A stretch of DNA of 64,000 nt, from NCBI RefSeq assembly GCF_002087085.1, contig NZ_MWQY01000013.1, positions 1-64,000 on the forward strand, read 5' to 3'. This document shows positions 23,664 through 32,071 of the stretch, piece by piece. This stretch comes from Marispirochaeta aestuarii (GTDB lineage Bacteria > Spirochaetota > Spirochaetia > JC444 > Marispirochaetaceae). Below the pieces are notes generated by a model. It was not told where the DNA came from. It worked only from the letters and a program-made list of their open reading frames with translations, and did no database searches. Both the position numbers and the translations under genes were made by a program. How positions within the stretch are numbered: position 1 is the stretch's first letter; each line of letters opens with the position of its first letter.

Positions 23664-24911
23664 CTAGGGGGAAGTCGCAAGACGCGGATAGATCCTGTCG
23701 ATCCACGGCTGGGATTCGGCGTAATAATCCTCTTCAGCCGTCAGGAACTGATAAAGGGCCTCCCGATAATTACCGGTAAAGTAGTATGCCTGTCCCAAGT
23801 AAAAACGGGCTGCATGATCCACTGAATCTTCCCGTCTGATGGAAAGGAATTCCTCCAGGGCCGCCGCCGTTTCCTCGTATTCTCCTTTGGAAAAACGTTC
23901 CCTCAGAATGAGCGAGAGGGTATAGGCCGCACCGCTGAAATCACCGTGAAGGTGGGACGGGAGAATTTCCGCTTCGGCGGGCTTCTCGTGCTTCTCGGGA
24001 ATATCGGCAAGCAGCTGGTCCACAACGGCCGCGGCTGCCGCTCCCATGGGACGCGGGGCCGGACTTATCTGGTTCAGGGAAGGAGCGAGCTGGTCTCCTG
24101 AGACTACGCTGCGCTGGAGCATCAGCCTGGGAAGGGGCGGGGAGCGGAGGCTTATACTTGGAGCAGCCAGGCCTGTGCGCCGGGCTTCCTCTCCTATTTT
24201 AACCGGCTGCACGCTGATATTCTGACCGGGATTGAAAACAAAGGTACCGGTCTGGATCAGCTTGGTATCGAAAATGCCGTAATAGTAGGGGATCCCCGGA
24301 ATGGGATAATCGGTAAATGTGGTCTGATCGCTTTCGATCATGCCGATGCTGCTGGCACCCAGCAGCCCGTCCACGTCGGCGATGGGGTCGGTATGCCGGT
24401 AGATTGTCAGGCTCCGGTCTTTCCTGTCTGCCTGGAAGCGAAGCTGAATTCCCTCTCCCCGGACTTCCGCTTTCAGCCCGGTGACCGAGGCGGCAAGCTC
24501 TTTTTCGGAGACCACCGGGAGAGCCGATACGGGGTATACCGTCTTGTTTCGAAAGGGAATAAAGAGTTCGAAGAGTCCTCCGTCGGGATCCTCCAGGAGA
24601 ACGGCATAATAATATTCCTGCCTGTCTCCGGGATAATCGACAAAGGTGGAAATCCCGGGAGGAACGGCAGCTATCTCCTTCGCATCGCTGAAATTCCCTT
24701 CCTCTATCTCGGTGCTGTGGCGGAAAATATGATAGGTTCCCAGAACGTCCGGGGAATCCCTCCAGGTAAGGCGGATTCCTTCGCCTGCTTCCACGGCCCG
24801 CAGGCTGGATGGAAAAGGGGAGAAGATGGTTCCGGACTGTGAGTACAGCGGAAGGCTGTACAGGAAGAGACCCATAACTGCAATTGTCAGGGGAAATCGA
24901 AAACCTTTCAT
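23664..24911 (-). CDS. Exported protein with Fn3-like and TPR regions
   Basis: I do not recognise a named family. The 415-residue product has a signal peptide (about 1-24, ending SLPLYSQS). Two fibronectin-type III-like units follow (about 32-125 and 140-230; each with a LTWRDSP or IQLRF strand, a YHIFRHS or LTIYRHT strand and a YYYAVL or YYYGIF strand). The last 90 residues contain TPR-like helices (FSKGEYEETAAALEEFL, FYLGQAYYFTGNYREALYQF). This build suits a periplasmic scaffold. It is divergently placed from the Cas2-like gene. The upstream ribosome site is weak. Confidence 0.6.
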   Translation of the reverse strand: MKGFRFPLTIAVMGLFLYSLPLYSQSGTIFSPFPSSLRAVEAGEGIRLTWRDSPDVLGTYHIFRHSTEIEEGNFSDAKEIAAVPPGISTFVDYPGDRQEYYYAVLLEDPDGGLFELFIPFRNKTVYPVSALPVVSEKELAASVTGLKAEVRGEGIQLRFQADRKDRSLTIYRHTDPIADVDGLLGASSIGMIESDQTTFTDYPIPGIPYYYGIFDTKLIQTGTFVFNPGQNISVQPVKIGEEARRTGLAAPSISLRSPPLPRLMLQRSVVSGDQLAPSLNQISPAPRPMGAAAAAVVDQLLADIPEKHEKPAEAEILPSHLHGDFSGAAYTLSLILRERFSKGEYEETAAALEEFLSIRREDSVDHAARFYLGQAYYFTGNYREALYQFLTAEEDYYAESQPWIDRIYPRLATSP

Positions 24912-24941
24912 ATGCCTACCAGTATTATCGGAAAACGCTGG

Positions 24942-24947
24942 TATAAT
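24942..24947 (+). promoter_or_regulatory. Extended -10 element upstream of the Cas2-like gene
   Basis: TATAAT preceded by TGG (extended -10 TGnTATAAT form), about 80 bases before the Cas2-like start. No good -35 is present at 17 bases. Confidence 0.4.
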
Positions 24948-24977
24948 CCATAGTCCTTTCCCTCTTCTGTAGGTCCA

Positions 24978-25024
24978 TCAGTGTATATCTGCTTGCCCAG
25001 AAAGGCTTTTTCCCTGTACACTGA
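24978..25024. promoter_or_regulatory. Inverted repeat upstream of the Cas2-like gene
   Basis: TCAGTGTA (24978-24985) and TACACTGA (25017-25024) are perfect 8-base inverted arms separated by 31 bases. The right arm ends six bases before the ATG at 25030, so binding or RNA folding here could affect expression. A small inner hairpin (GCC-N6-GGC) lies between the arms. Confidence 0.4.
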
Positions 25025-25029
25025 CTTCA

Positions 25030-25299
25030 ATGTTTGTTGCCGTTGCCTGTGATTTTGCCAATGACGATCATTCCCGGGAGGTAATCAAGCTGCTTGGCTG
25101 GTACGGATTCGAAAAGGTCCAGGAAGGAGTGTGGGAGACCGCCTCGATTCCGGAGAACACCCTGGCTCGTTTAAAACGCGATATCGATCGCAACTGCGAT
25201 TCCTTCGATTCCATCCGGTTTTACCAGTTCCCCATGGAAGAGACCATGGTCATTACCTCGTTAAAGGGAAAACGCTGGCGGCGTATTATTCTTGAATAG
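25030..25299 (+). CDS. Orphan Cas2-like protein
   Basis: The 89-residue product begins FVAVACDFANDDHSREVIKL and continues KLLGWYGFEKVQEGVWE, then LARLKRDIDRNCDSFDSIRFYQFP. This is the pattern of the Cas2 ferredoxin-like fold: an early beta-strand ending in Asp (here Asp8), an RR-like helix, the G-x-x-R/K-V-Q-x-x-V-x-E segment and an SIRFY strand. Cas2 is a subunit of the CRISPR spacer-acquisition complex with Cas1. No cas1, other cas gene or repeat array was found within the window, so this is a stand-alone copy; VapD-type toxins share the fold. It sits 24 bases before prfB in the same direction. Confidence 0.6.
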   Translation: MFVAVACDFANDDHSREVIKLLGWYGFEKVQEGVWETASIPENTLARLKRDIDRNCDSFDSIRFYQFPMEETMVITSLKGKRWRRIILE

Positions 25300-25323
25300 C
25301 TGATTGAAAAGGAGAACATGAAC

Positions 25324-26431
25324 ATGCTGAGTGAACTTGACGATGCAATACAGTCCCTGAACACCGAAATCCTCGAAATCTGGAGGGGTCTTTGACCCGG
25401 AACGGATAGAACACCAGATTCGTGAAAAAGAGGCGGTGACGGCGGAACCGGATTTCTGGAACGACCGTGAGGGAGCGGAAAAGCTCATGTCGGAGATTAC
25501 CGCACTGAAACGCTCCTACGAGCCCTGGAAGGATCTCAAAGGGAAGATCGAAGATCTTTCGGAGCTGTACAGCCTGGCTCTCGAGGAGGGAGATGACTCT
25601 GTCGAAACTGAGCTGAAGTCGGGGATCGATGAACTCGGCGCCGAGCTTCAACAGCTGCGGCTGATGGACATGCTCTCCGACGAGTTCGACCGTAATCCGG
25701 TCTTCCTGACCATCCACTCCGGGGCCGGCGGAACCGAAGCCTGCGACTGGGTCAGTATGCTGTACCGGATGTACAGCCGCTGGATAGAACGGCGGGGGTT
25801 CAAGTCGGAGATTCTGGATCTGCAGGAGGCCGAGGGGGGCATAAAATCGGTAACCCTTCAGGTAAAGGGAGATTATGCCCACGGCTATCTCAAATGTGAA
25901 ACCGGCATTCACCGGCTGGTACGGATCTCACCTTTCGACTCCTCGAGCCGAAGGCATACCTCCTTTGCTTCGGTCTATGTCTCTCCGGTTATCGAGGATG
26001 ATATCGAGGTTGATATCAGGCCCGAAGACCTGAGGGTCGATACCTATCGTGCCCAGGGGGCCGGAGGTCAGCACGTAAACAAGACGGATTCAGCAGTGCG
26101 AATGACCCACCTGGCTACCGGAATTGTCGTGCAGTGTCAGAACGAACGGAGCCAGCACAAAAACCGGGACATGGCCATGAAGATGCTGAAATCCCGGTTG
26201 TACGAATACTACAAGGCTGAGAAAGAGGCGGAAAAGGAGAAGAGTGCCCAGGAAAAAAAGGATATCTCCTGGGGTAACCAGATCCGGTCCTATGTTTTTC
26301 ATCCCTACAACATGGTCAAGGACCACAGAACGAAGCACGAAACAGGGAATGTCCAGGCTGTCATGGACGGAGATCTGGATCCCTTCATCGAAAGTTATCT
26401 CAATTTTATGTGGAAACAGAAGAAGGAATGA
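25324..26431 (+). CDS. prfB: Peptide chain release factor 2 (with programmed +1 frameshift)
   Basis: RF2 ends translation at UGA and UAA. The gene is in two frames: 23 codons from the ATG at 25324 end at CTT-TGA (25390-25395); shifting +1 to read GAC at 25394 continues to a stop at 26429-26431, giving about 368 residues. Visible motifs are the SPF anticodon-like tripeptide (RISPFDSS) and the GGQ catalytic loop (QGAGGQHVNKTDS). The start at 25324 is preferred because aaggag is 9 bases before it; another in-frame ATG at 25318 is only 3 bases away. The stop overlaps the start of the CheY-like gene (ATGA). Confidence 0.95.
25382..25396 (+). promoter_or_regulatory. RF2 programmed +1 frameshift site
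   Basis: GGAGGGG (25382-25388) is an internal Shine-Dalgarno-like sequence just before CTT-TGA-C (25390-25396). This is the standard RF2 autoregulation site: low RF2 makes the ribosome pause at UGA and slip +1 on CUU-U. Confidence 0.92.
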
Positions 26432-26790
26432 ACGGGGTCCTCATCGTCGACGATCTGGAGTTTATGCGAACCGCGCTGCGGGAGATACTCGATAAAGCAG
26501 GAATTCCTGTTGTCGGCGAGGCCTGTAACGGCATCCAGGGGGTGGAGTTCTACTCCCGGCTGAATCCCGAGGTTGTCCTTCTTGATATAACCATGCCGGA
26601 GATGGACGGTCTCGCTGCCCTCAGGAGAATCCGAAAGGATGACCCTTCCGCCCGGATTATCATGTGCTCAGCCCTGGGGCAGGAGTCCACTATTCTCAAG
26701 GCTATCCGCTACGGGGCCAGGGATTTTGTTGTCAAACCCTTCAAGCCTGAACGGATCGTCTCCGCCGTCAAAAAGGCACTGCCCGGATAA
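26428..26790 (+). CDS. CheY-like stand-alone response regulator
   Basis: A 120-residue receiver domain with nothing attached. It has the acid pair Asp8-Asp9 (VLIVDD), phospho-acceptor Asp53 (VVLLDITMPEMDG), the switch Ser in IIMCSALGQ and the conserved Lys in FVVKPFKPERI. Its start (ATG 26428) overlaps the prfB stop, so it is produced by coupled translation. Close relatives are CheY and other single-domain regulators; no kinase or chemotaxis gene is next to it, so the partner is unknown. The following gene starts 2 bases after its stop. Confidence 0.9.
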   Translation: MNGVLIVDDLEFMRTALREILDKAGIPVVGEACNGIQGVEFYSRLNPEVVLLDITMPEMDGLAALRRIRKDDPSARIIMCSALGQESTILKAIRYGARDFVVKPFKPERIVSAVKKALPG

Positions 26791-26792
26791 AA

Positions 26793-28160
26793 ATGAAACG
26801 AGGAGCACTGTCCGGAGGGATTTTCCCGGTACTGCTTAATCTCCTGCTCCTGATTCCGCAGTATGCAGGTGCTGCCGAGGATCCCCGGGAGGAGTACAGG
26901 ATCGCCCTTACCGGTTTTACCGCCCTCGGTCTGCCCCGGGAACATGCGTATCTGGCCCAGGCCCTTCCGCGCCTTATGCTGCATACCCTTGCGGGACTGG
27001 ATTCCCGCTATATCAGCGATAAGGAGAAGTCTGCTTATATCTGGAGAATCGAGAGGGAAGTCCGGCGGGAAGCTGCGCTCAAGTCGGCGAAAGCCAGAGA
27101 GGAGAACTCCTTCGACGCGATAAAAAGCGGGAGTCTTGAGAGCCGGCTCAATGACGAGACTGCCGAAACCGAGGAGGAACTCCTTCCTGCGGAAATTCAG
27201 GACTATAAACGGATAGAACTCTTCAATGGTCCGGGAGAGATTCCGGATCTTCCGGTTGATCCTGCGCAGTACTGCAGGAAGAATAACCTGGACATGCTGA
27301 TATCCGGCCGGATAGAATCGATCGGCGAGCTGGTTTACTTTTCCCTGGAGGCCTACACCTTTGCAGAGGCCCGCTGGGATGAGTTCTTCTTTTCCGCTTC
27401 CGGATTCACCACCCTGGAGGATGCCCTTCTTCAGGCCCGGGGAGCCCTCAGAGAAAAGGTCCTGGGAAGACCCTGGAGTTCCCTCTCTATTATCACCCGG
27501 CGGGATGCCTGGATCTATCTGGACGGGGAACTCCGAGGTGTCGGGGGGCTGAATAATCTGATTCTCTCTCCGGGCGGGCACAGGATCCGAATCGAGGCGG
27601 AGGCTGCTGAAACCCTGGAAGAATCAGTATTCCTTAAAGCCGGGGAAGAACAGCGTCTTGAGTTCAGCCTGACCGAATCCCCGGTGCCGGAGGTGGAAAT
27701 CGTCAGTGATCCTGAGGGCGCTGAAGTATATCTTTCCTCCCTGTGGGCAGGAACGACCCCTCTGCTTCTTCCGGATACCGGGCGCAGCGGAACCCTCAGA
27801 CTTGTGCTGGAGGGCTACAGGGATGTTCTTGTTCCCGCAGCGGAGCTTGAAACCGGGAAAAACAGTTTTATCCTGGAGCGGCAGCTCTACGATCCTGACC
27901 TTCGGCTCAGGGCAAAGCGGGACCGTCTGTATACGGCGGTGGGGCTTTTTACCCTTTCTCTGCCGGTGACCATGTTCAGCTATTCCCTGTACCGGGATTA
28001 CTGGAACCAGGCGGCCCTGTACAATGACAGCGGTTTTTCCGACCGTTCCTTTTTGTACAACGGCGCTTTTTATGGTAGTCTTTTCGGGTCTTCCATGCTG
28101 TTTGTACATATGGTACGGTCCCTTATCGATTACCGGGTTGCCGGCGCGGAGACATTTTAA
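26793..28160 (+). CDS. Exported PEGA-domain protein
   Basis: A 455-residue protein with a signal peptide (about 1-27, ending QYAGAA). Residues about 240-310 and 320-395 show two PEGA-like beta-rich units (AWIYLDGELRGVGGLNNLILSPG; VSDPEGAEVYLSSLWAGTTPLLL). A hydrophobic segment near 408-428 and another near 436-450 suggest a C-terminal membrane anchor or insertion. The N-terminal third resembles CsgG-like or TolB-N-like periplasmic folds by eye only. PEGA domains bind peptidoglycan or surface polymers in other bacteria. It lies between the CheY-like gene and ftsY in a tight run. Confidence 0.65.
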   Translation: MKRGALSGGIFPVLLNLLLLIPQYAGAAEDPREEYRIALTGFTALGLPREHAYLAQALPRLMLHTLAGLDSRYISDKEKSAYIWRIEREVRREAALKSAKAREENSFDAIKSGSLESRLNDETAETEEELLPAEIQDYKRIELFNGPGEIPDLPVDPAQYCRKNNLDMLISGRIESIGELVYFSLEAYTFAEARWDEFFFSASGFTTLEDALLQARGALREKVLGRPWSSLSIITRRDAWIYLDGELRGVGGLNNLILSPGGHRIRIEAEAAETLEESVFLKAGEEQRLEFSLTESPVPEVEIVSDPEGAEVYLSSLWAGTTPLLLPDTGRSGTLRLVLEGYRDVLVPAAELETGKNSFILERQLYDPDLRLRAKRDRLYTAVGLFTLSLPVTMFSYSLYRDYWNQAALYNDSGFSDRSFLYNGAFYGSLFGSSMLFVHMVRSLIDYRVAGAETF

Positions 28161-28187
28161 TCACACATAAATAAGGAAACAGACAAG

Positions 28188-29048
28188 ATGCGGGGAATAG
28201 GCGCAAGGCTCAAGAGTATTTTTTCCGGGAACCGGATAGACGACGAGACCTTTGAGGATATAGAGGACCTGCTGGTGGAAGCCGATATCGGCGCCGCTGC
28301 GGCCATGGAGACGGTGGATCAGCTGAGGAAGGAACGGGGAGTAAAAAGCCGGGAGGAACTTGTTCTCATTCTGCGGAACAGACTGAAGGCCTATCTCCTG
28401 GAGGGAGAACTTGCCCTGGAGCCGGATAAACTCAATGTCGTGCTGGTTCTTGGTGTAAACGGTGTGGGAAAAACCACCAGTATCGCCAAGATGGCCTCCC
28501 TGCTGCACAAAGAGCAGGGGATTGAACCGATGCTGGCGGCGGGAGATACCTTCCGTGCTGCTGCCATTGACCAGCTGATGCTTCATGGTGAGCGTCTCGG
28601 CTTCAAGGTTGTACACCAGCACCCGGGAGCGGATCCCGGCGCAGTGGTCTGGGATGCCATTGAGAGCGCCCAGGCAAAAGGCTGCTCCCTGGTTCTGGCG
28701 GACACCGCCGGACGAATGCACAACAAGCAGAACCTGGTAAACGAGCTGAAAAAGATCGACGGAATAGTGCAGAAACGTAAGGTCAACGGGGCCTATCGAA
28801 AGGTGCTGGTTATTGACGCTACAACCGGACAGAACGGTCTCAGACAGGCGGAGATTTTCCACGAAGCCGTCGGACTTGACGGGGTTATCCTGACCAAGTT
28901 CGACTCCGCTGCCAAGGGGGGAATAATCCTTTCGGTCTGCCGGAACCTGAAGATACCCTTTCTGTACCTCTGCGACGGCGAGTCCTATGACAGTATCCGA
29001 CCCTTCCGGACAGATGAATTCCTGGATGCCCTTCTGGCGGAGAATTGA
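28188..29048 (+). CDS. ftsY: Signal recognition particle receptor FtsY
   Basis: FtsY is the GTPase that docks the ribosome-SRP complex at the membrane translocon. The 286-residue protein is an NG domain alone, without the acidic A domain found in E. coli. Visible motifs: GVNGVGKTTSIAKMA (Walker A), AGDTFRAAAIDQL (G2), DTAGRMHNKQNL (G3), and TKFDSAAKGG (G4/closing). It starts 27 bases after the PEGA gene and its TGA overlaps the ATG of the next gene by one base. It is in the same run as the Lol-type transporter genes. Confidence 0.95.
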   Translation: MRGIGARLKSIFSGNRIDDETFEDIEDLLVEADIGAAAAMETVDQLRKERGVKSREELVLILRNRLKAYLLEGELALEPDKLNVVLVLGVNGVGKTTSIAKMASLLHKEQGIEPMLAAGDTFRAAAIDQLMLHGERLGFKVVHQHPGADPGAVVWDAIESAQAKGCSLVLADTAGRMHNKQNLVNELKKIDGIVQKRKVNGAYRKVLVIDATTGQNGLRQAEIFHEAVGLDGVILTKFDSAAKGGIILSVCRNLKIPFLYLCDGESYDSIRPFRTDEFLDALLAEN

Positions 29049-30100
29049 TGCGTCGATATTTCCTTTTGCTATGCTTTTTTCCCCTGCTTGTTCCGGAACT
29101 TACCGCCGACTGGTACCGGTCCGATGCCCTGGGAAGACCCGCGGAATTCCTGCAGGAGGGAGATCGTATTGATGAGAGCCTGAAGGAGAATGAGGAGTAC
29201 CTCCTTTACCGCAACGAAAGCCCGGAAGGATTCAGGGAAGAACTCTATCGGTACGGTATTCCAGTAAGGGAAAAGACTGTCCGTAATCTTTCCGCAGGCA
29301 GAAGGGAAGAGACGGTACTGGAGGGTTCTGAACGCCGGATAAGCCTCTACGAAGGCAGCCTCCCTGTCCGGGAGGAGATCTACCTCGAGGATACCCTCGA
29401 GCGGGTCCTCGTTTACGGCTGGGAGGGGATACAGCTGAAATTTCTCGAAGCAGGCAACGGCGCAGAGCTCCTCTATCGTCAGGAATATTTCCGTGACCCC
29501 CGGGGCCGACTGCGTACCCTGCTGCGTCATATAGCCGGGGATAAAGATCCGGAGGCTGAAGGAGTCAGGGTTATTCAGTACGGCTATCGGGAGGGAAGTC
29601 TTGCAGAGACCTGGGTCGGAGATTACAACGAAGGGGTTCGGACCCGCTTTGCAGGGCTTCAGGCGCTGGAGGAGACCAGAATGTCCGGGACATCGGTTGT
29701 CGGCCGGATAGAACGGGAGACCCTGGGGGAGAACCAGGTGGAACGCAGTTACGCCCTTGACGGATCCCTGGTTTCAATGACAATCCGGGGCCCCGGGGGA
29801 AGAACCCTAATGGAGACTATCTACCTCGATGGCGGCAGGGTACGGGAAAGGGAGTACCGTTATAGGGGAGATCTTCTGATGGAGATGGTTATTCGCGAAC
29901 CCGAGAGGCTCGAGCGCCGGGTCTATACCTATCAGAATGATACACTCCGGAAGGAGGAGGTCTTTGTGAACCGCCGGCTGGTCAAGGTATCCATGTTTGA
30001 AGGAGACCGGAGACTGGAGGAGTTTTATCGGCGGGGCGAGGTGATTACACGCCGCCGCTACGAAGGGGATAGCCTGGTCTCAGAGGAGAGTTATGAATAG
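29048..30100 (+). CDS. Exported protein with repeated beta-hairpin (MORN/YD-like) units
   Basis: A 350-residue protein with a signal peptide (RRYFLLLCFFPLLVPELTA). The rest is made of short repeats with the pattern (E/R)-x-x-x-(Y/F)-x-x-(G/D)-x-(P/L)-V-(R/K)-E-x-x-(Y/V), for example LYRYGIPVREKTV, LYEGSLPVREEIYL and YLDGGRVREREYRYRG, typical of MORN/YD-like or toxin_15-like repeats that form beta-sheets. It is rich in Arg and Glu. No catalytic motif is visible. The gene is overlapped by ftsY (1 base) and by the next transporter permease (8 bases), so a role in lipoprotein or envelope handling is plausible but unproven. Confidence 0.6.
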   Translation: MRRYFLLLCFFPLLVPELTADWYRSDALGRPAEFLQEGDRIDESLKENEEYLLYRNESPEGFREELYRYGIPVREKTVRNLSAGRREETVLEGSERRISLYEGSLPVREEIYLEDTLERVLVYGWEGIQLKFLEAGNGAELLYRQEYFRDPRGRLRTLLRHIAGDKDPEAEGVRVIQYGYREGSLAETWVGDYNEGVRTRFAGLQALEETRMSGTSVVGRIERETLGENQVERSYALDGSLVSMTIRGPGGRTLMETIYLDGGRVREREYRYRGDLLMEMVIREPERLERRVYTYQNDTLRKEEVFVNRRLVKVSMFEGDRRLEEFYRRGEVITRRRYEGDSLVSEESYE

Positions 30101-31397
30101 GATTGGCTGGGTACTTTTTGTTGCCCGTAGGTACCGCAGGGAACGGCGCTCGGGTAAGGCCAGCGCGGCGGGTTTTCTCTCCACCGCCGGCATCGCCCTG
30201 GGGGTCATAACCCTGGTGGTGGTAATCGGAGTCATGAACGGTTTTCAGCTGGGCTTTATTGAGGACATTCTGGAGATCCGTTCCTTTGATCTTCAGGTGT
30301 CGTCCCTGGATATGGATACCGCTCTGCGGGCCGCTGATTCGGCCAGGACGCTCTCTTCTGTCCGGACAGCACTCCCCTTCCTGGAGACCCAGACCCTGGT
30401 GCAGGGGCGTTTCAGCGAGTTCGAAGCCGTGGTTCTGCGGGGACTTCCATCAGATACCGAAGAGCTGGATCCCGGACTGGTATCCCAGCTTTCCATGGAC
30501 CGGGGGGAGTTTGATCTTGCCGGGGGACTCGTTCTTGGCGGGGAGCTCGCACGGGCGCTGGGGGTTCGCATCGGGGACACCGTTACCCTGGCCGCCCTTA
30601 CGGGCGATGGCTTCGCAGGGCTGGTTCCCGCCTCCCGCGAGCTTCCGGTAACAGGGACATTTACCAGCGGTTTTTATGAATACGACCGTGGTCTGGCTTT
30701 TACCTCCCTGGATCGTATACAGGAATTTGCCTCCGTGAACGACAGGCCCGCTCTGGGGATCAAGCTCAGGAACAGGTACCGGATCGACACGGCCCTTGCG
30801 GCACTCAATGCGGAGTTTTCCTCACTGCCTGGGTTCCGGAGCGGGGATGCTGAGATTGTCTCCTGGCGGGAGAGCAATCGTGCCTTTTTTGGCGCTCTTC
30901 GTATGGAAAAACTCATGATGTCCCTGCTGATCGGTGTCATGTTTCTGGTAACCGCCGGCAATATTTATCACTCCCTGCGCCGGGGGGTGCAGGAAAAACG
31001 CTCCGCCATTGCAGTGCTCCGGGCCCTGGGTGGAGGGCAGCGGGAGATTCAGCTGGTTTTCGTTCTGGAAGGCGGTCTCATGGGGCTTACCGGGACCTTC
31101 TGGGGACTTTCTTTGGGACTCCTTCTGGTGAATCATATAAACAGCCTGTTCTCCTTTCTGGAACTCCTTTCCGGCTGGACTGCCGCTTTTCTGAACAGCC
31201 TTTTCGGGGTCCAGTCCCTGGGAGGGCTCGCCATAACCCCGGCGGCTTTTTATCTCTCCGAGGTTCCGGTGCGAATCCTTCCCATGGAGATTTTTCTGAT
31301 CGCCTTTTTCGCGATCTCCGTCTCCCTGCTTTCCGCCTGGGGGGCATCACGGGATGTTTCCGGAATGAATCCAAGTACAATACTGAGGTATGAATAA
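30093..31397 (+). CDS. LolC/E-type lipoprotein-release permease (first)
   Basis: A 434-residue FtsX/MacB-fold permease. The first membrane helix (GIALGVITLVVVIGVMNGFQ) is followed by a large extracytoplasmic domain (about 50-265), then three hydrophobic segments (about 275-430). In diderms such permeases form the LolCDE complex that extracts mature lipoproteins from the inner membrane and passes them to LolA. Spirochaetes are diderm and lipoprotein-rich, and the order permease-ATPase-permease is typical. Its start overlaps the preceding gene by 8 bases. No LolA or LolB is next to it. Confidence 0.85.
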   Translation: MNRIGWVLFVARRYRRERRSGKASAAGFLSTAGIALGVITLVVVIGVMNGFQLGFIEDILEIRSFDLQVSSLDMDTALRAADSARTLSSVRTALPFLETQTLVQGRFSEFEAVVLRGLPSDTEELDPGLVSQLSMDRGEFDLAGGLVLGGELARALGVRIGDTVTLAALTGDGFAGLVPASRELPVTGTFTSGFYEYDRGLAFTSLDRIQEFASVNDRPALGIKLRNRYRIDTALAALNAEFSSLPGFRSGDAEIVSWRESNRAFFGALRMEKLMMSLLIGVMFLVTAGNIYHSLRRGVQEKRSAIAVLRALGGGQREIQLVFVLEGGLMGLTGTFWGLSLGLLLVNHINSLFSFLELLSGWTAAFLNSLFGVQSLGGLAITPAAFYLSEVPVRILPMEIFLIAFFAISVSLLSAWGASRDVSGMNPSTILRYE

Positions 31398-32071
31398 TGG
31401 AACTGCTGCGATTGGAGGGACTCACAAAACGTTATGTCTCCGGGACGGAGGTTCTGACTATACTGGACAAGGTCGATCTTTCCATTCCCGCCGGCAGTGT
31501 TACTGTCTTTACCGGTGAGAGCGGCTCGGGAAAAAGCACCCTGCTCAACATAATCGGGGCCCTGGACAATCCGGATTCCGGGCAGATCCAGGTGGACGGT
31601 ATCCGGGTTGATCAGCTCTCTGAGACAGAAACCAACAGGTACCGGTCAGAGACCGTGGGCTTTGTCTTTCAGTTCCATTATCTCCTCGAGGGCTTCAGCG
31701 CACTGGAAAACACCATGCTTCCCGCCTATATGCGCGGACTTCCTCTGACCGAAGCCCGGGAACGGGCCCGGACCCTGCTGTCCCGGGTCGGTCTTGAAAA
31801 GCGGCTGGATCACACCCCGGCCATGCTGTCGGGAGGGGAACGGCAGCGGGTTGCCCTTGCCAGGGCCCTGATAAACGATCCCAAACTGCTGCTTGCCGAC
31901 GAACCCACGGGTAACCTGGACGAAGGAAACACCCGGAGGGTCAAGGAGCTGCTTTTTTCCCTTGTCCGGGACACCGGCAGGACCCTGCTGCTGGTTACTC
32001 ATGAGAGCGCCTTTATCCCTGAAGGAGACCGGGCTTACCGGCTTCATGCCGGCGGACTGGAGACCCTGTAA
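31397..32071 (+). CDS. lolD: LolD-type ABC transporter ATPase
   Basis: A 224-residue ATPase of the MacB/LolD/FtsE class. Motifs: Walker A GESGSGKSTLLN (about 39-50), Q-loop FQFHYLLEGFSALEN, signature LSGGERQRVALARAL and Walker B LLLADEPTGNLDE, followed by the H-loop THESAF. The LLEGFSALEN segment is a LolD-like feature. It starts one base inside the end of the first permease and ends one base into the second, consistent with a permease-ATPase-permease complex. Confidence 0.92.
   Translation: MELLRLEGLTKRYVSGTEVLTILDKVDLSIPAGSVTVFTGESGSGKSTLLNIIGALDNPDSGQIQVDGIRVDQLSETETNRYRSETVGFVFQFHYLLEGFSALENTMLPAYMRGLPLTEARERARTLLSRVGLEKRLDHTPAMLSGGERQRVALARALINDPKLLLADEPTGNLDEGNTRRVKELLFSLVRDTGRTLLLVTHESAFIPEGDRAYRLHAGGLETL

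Noticed and set aside
24912-25323. CRISPR array around the Cas2-like gene
   Set aside because: There are no direct repeats of 20-40 bases with spacers, and no cas1.
25390-25395. Stop codon early in prfB as a pseudogene or sequencing error
   Set aside because: The CTT-TGA-C site with an internal Shine-Dalgarno-like sequence is the normal RF2 frameshift signal, and the second frame is complete.
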